Source of the DNA: Coriobacteriia bacterium
GTDB lineage: Bacteria > Actinomycetota > Coriobacteriia > Anaerosomatales > SLCP01
Reading direction: 5' to 3'
Length of the DNA stretch: 6,161 nucleotides
NCBI GenBank assembly: GCA_007123455.1
Contig: SKKZ01000131.1
Coordinates: 1-6,161, forward strand
Both the position numbers and the translations under genes were made by a program. Positions 5,966 to 6,161 of the stretch are shown one piece after another. A model generated the notes under the pieces. The model saw only the letters and a list, made by a program, of their open reading frames with translations. It ran no database searches and was not told where the DNA came from. Within the stretch, counting starts at the first letter, position 1, and each line of letters starts with the position of its first letter.

Positions 5966-6161
5966 CTGAGTATCCGCAGACGCACGCCTGTCGCTTTCAT
6001 TCTCGCCATCGTCCTCATGCTTGGTGCCGTTCCCGCTTTCGCGACCCCTGCGGCCGACAAGCGCGAGCAGGCCCGACAGGTCAAGCAGCAGATCGACGAA
6101 TTGGACACCAAGGTCGAGATCGCGGCCGAGGCGTACAACGAAGCGCGTATGAAGCACGAGA
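5966..6161 (+). CDS. Start of a secreted coiled-coil protein, probably an NlpC/P60-type peptidoglycan hydrolase (3' end outside window)
   Basis: Sixty-five residues are visible. Read from CTG 5966 the product begins M-S-I-R-R-R-T-P, a basic n-region, then a hydrophobic core (9-23) and an A-F-A cleavage site (24-26): a complete Sec signal peptide. From about residue 30 a heptad-like charged helix follows (QARQVKQQIDELDTKVE...AEAYNEARMKHE), as in the N-terminal coiled coils of secreted Gram-positive NlpC/P60 endopeptidases (RipA- or PcsB-like). The catalytic domain would lie beyond the window, so the enzyme name is an inference; M23 peptidases can have the same N-terminus. An upstream in-frame stop at 5939-5941 limits the start to 5942 or later. 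Starting at ATG 6017 would remove the basic region and half of the hydrophobic core, so CTG is preferred. Confidence 0.75.
   Translation, partial: MSIRRRTPVAFILAIVLMLGAVPAFATPAADKREQARQVKQQIDELDTKVEIAAEAYNEARMKHE

Noticed and set aside
1..6161. Mobile elements, CRISPR arrays, tRNA or rRNA genes
   Set aside because: No transposase, integrase, direct-repeat array, or structured RNA gene was recognised; the repeated patterns are protein-level heme and propeller motifs.

Overview
The window is GC-rich with classical Shine-Dalgarno sites. It encodes a large secreted multiheme cytochrome beside Gram-positive-style cell-wall enzymes. This combination suggests an anaerobic, high-GC Gram-positive bacterium, most plausibly an actinobacterium of the Coriobacteriia/OPB41 (Anaerosomatales-like) kind that does extracellular electron transfer. 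The assignment rests on gene content and composition only. No rRNA, tRNA, CRISPR array or mobile element was seen.

Layout: (1) Bases 1-261 hold the 3' end of a small protein whose last ~60 residues resemble the end of a PIN-type nuclease domain. A perfect 8-bp hairpin overlaps its stop codon. (2) Bases 262-441 are intergenic, with a weak promoter candidate near 296-310 followed by a stem-loop-rich leader. (3) Bases 442-3819 encode a 1125-residue exported c-type cytochrome with 14 heme-binding motifs in seven pairs. Four pairs precede, and three follow, a ~400-residue FG-GAP-like beta-propeller; a C-terminal beta-sandwich-like domain ends the protein. The last heme motif is CX3CH instead of CXXCH. 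(4) Bases 3831-4871 (minus strand, convergent with the cytochrome) encode an exported L,D-transpeptidase of the YkuD family. (5) Bases 4872-5008 are a divergent promoter region. (6) Bases 5009-5899 encode a protein with two peptidoglycan-binding domains and a C-terminal half that looks like an amidase domain without its zinc ligands. (7) From 5966 to the window end is the start of a secreted coiled-coil protein of the kind usually carrying NlpC/P60, apparently using a CTG start codon.

The three genes on the right form a cell-wall cluster: crosslinking, peptidoglycan binding and probable peptidoglycan hydrolysis. The cytochrome is convergent to it and is probably a separate transcription unit. 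A functional link, such as passing electron-transfer proteins through the wall, is only an inference. The most unusual item is the cytochrome's architecture: a beta-propeller placed exactly between intact pairs of heme motifs, plus a terminal CX3CH site.
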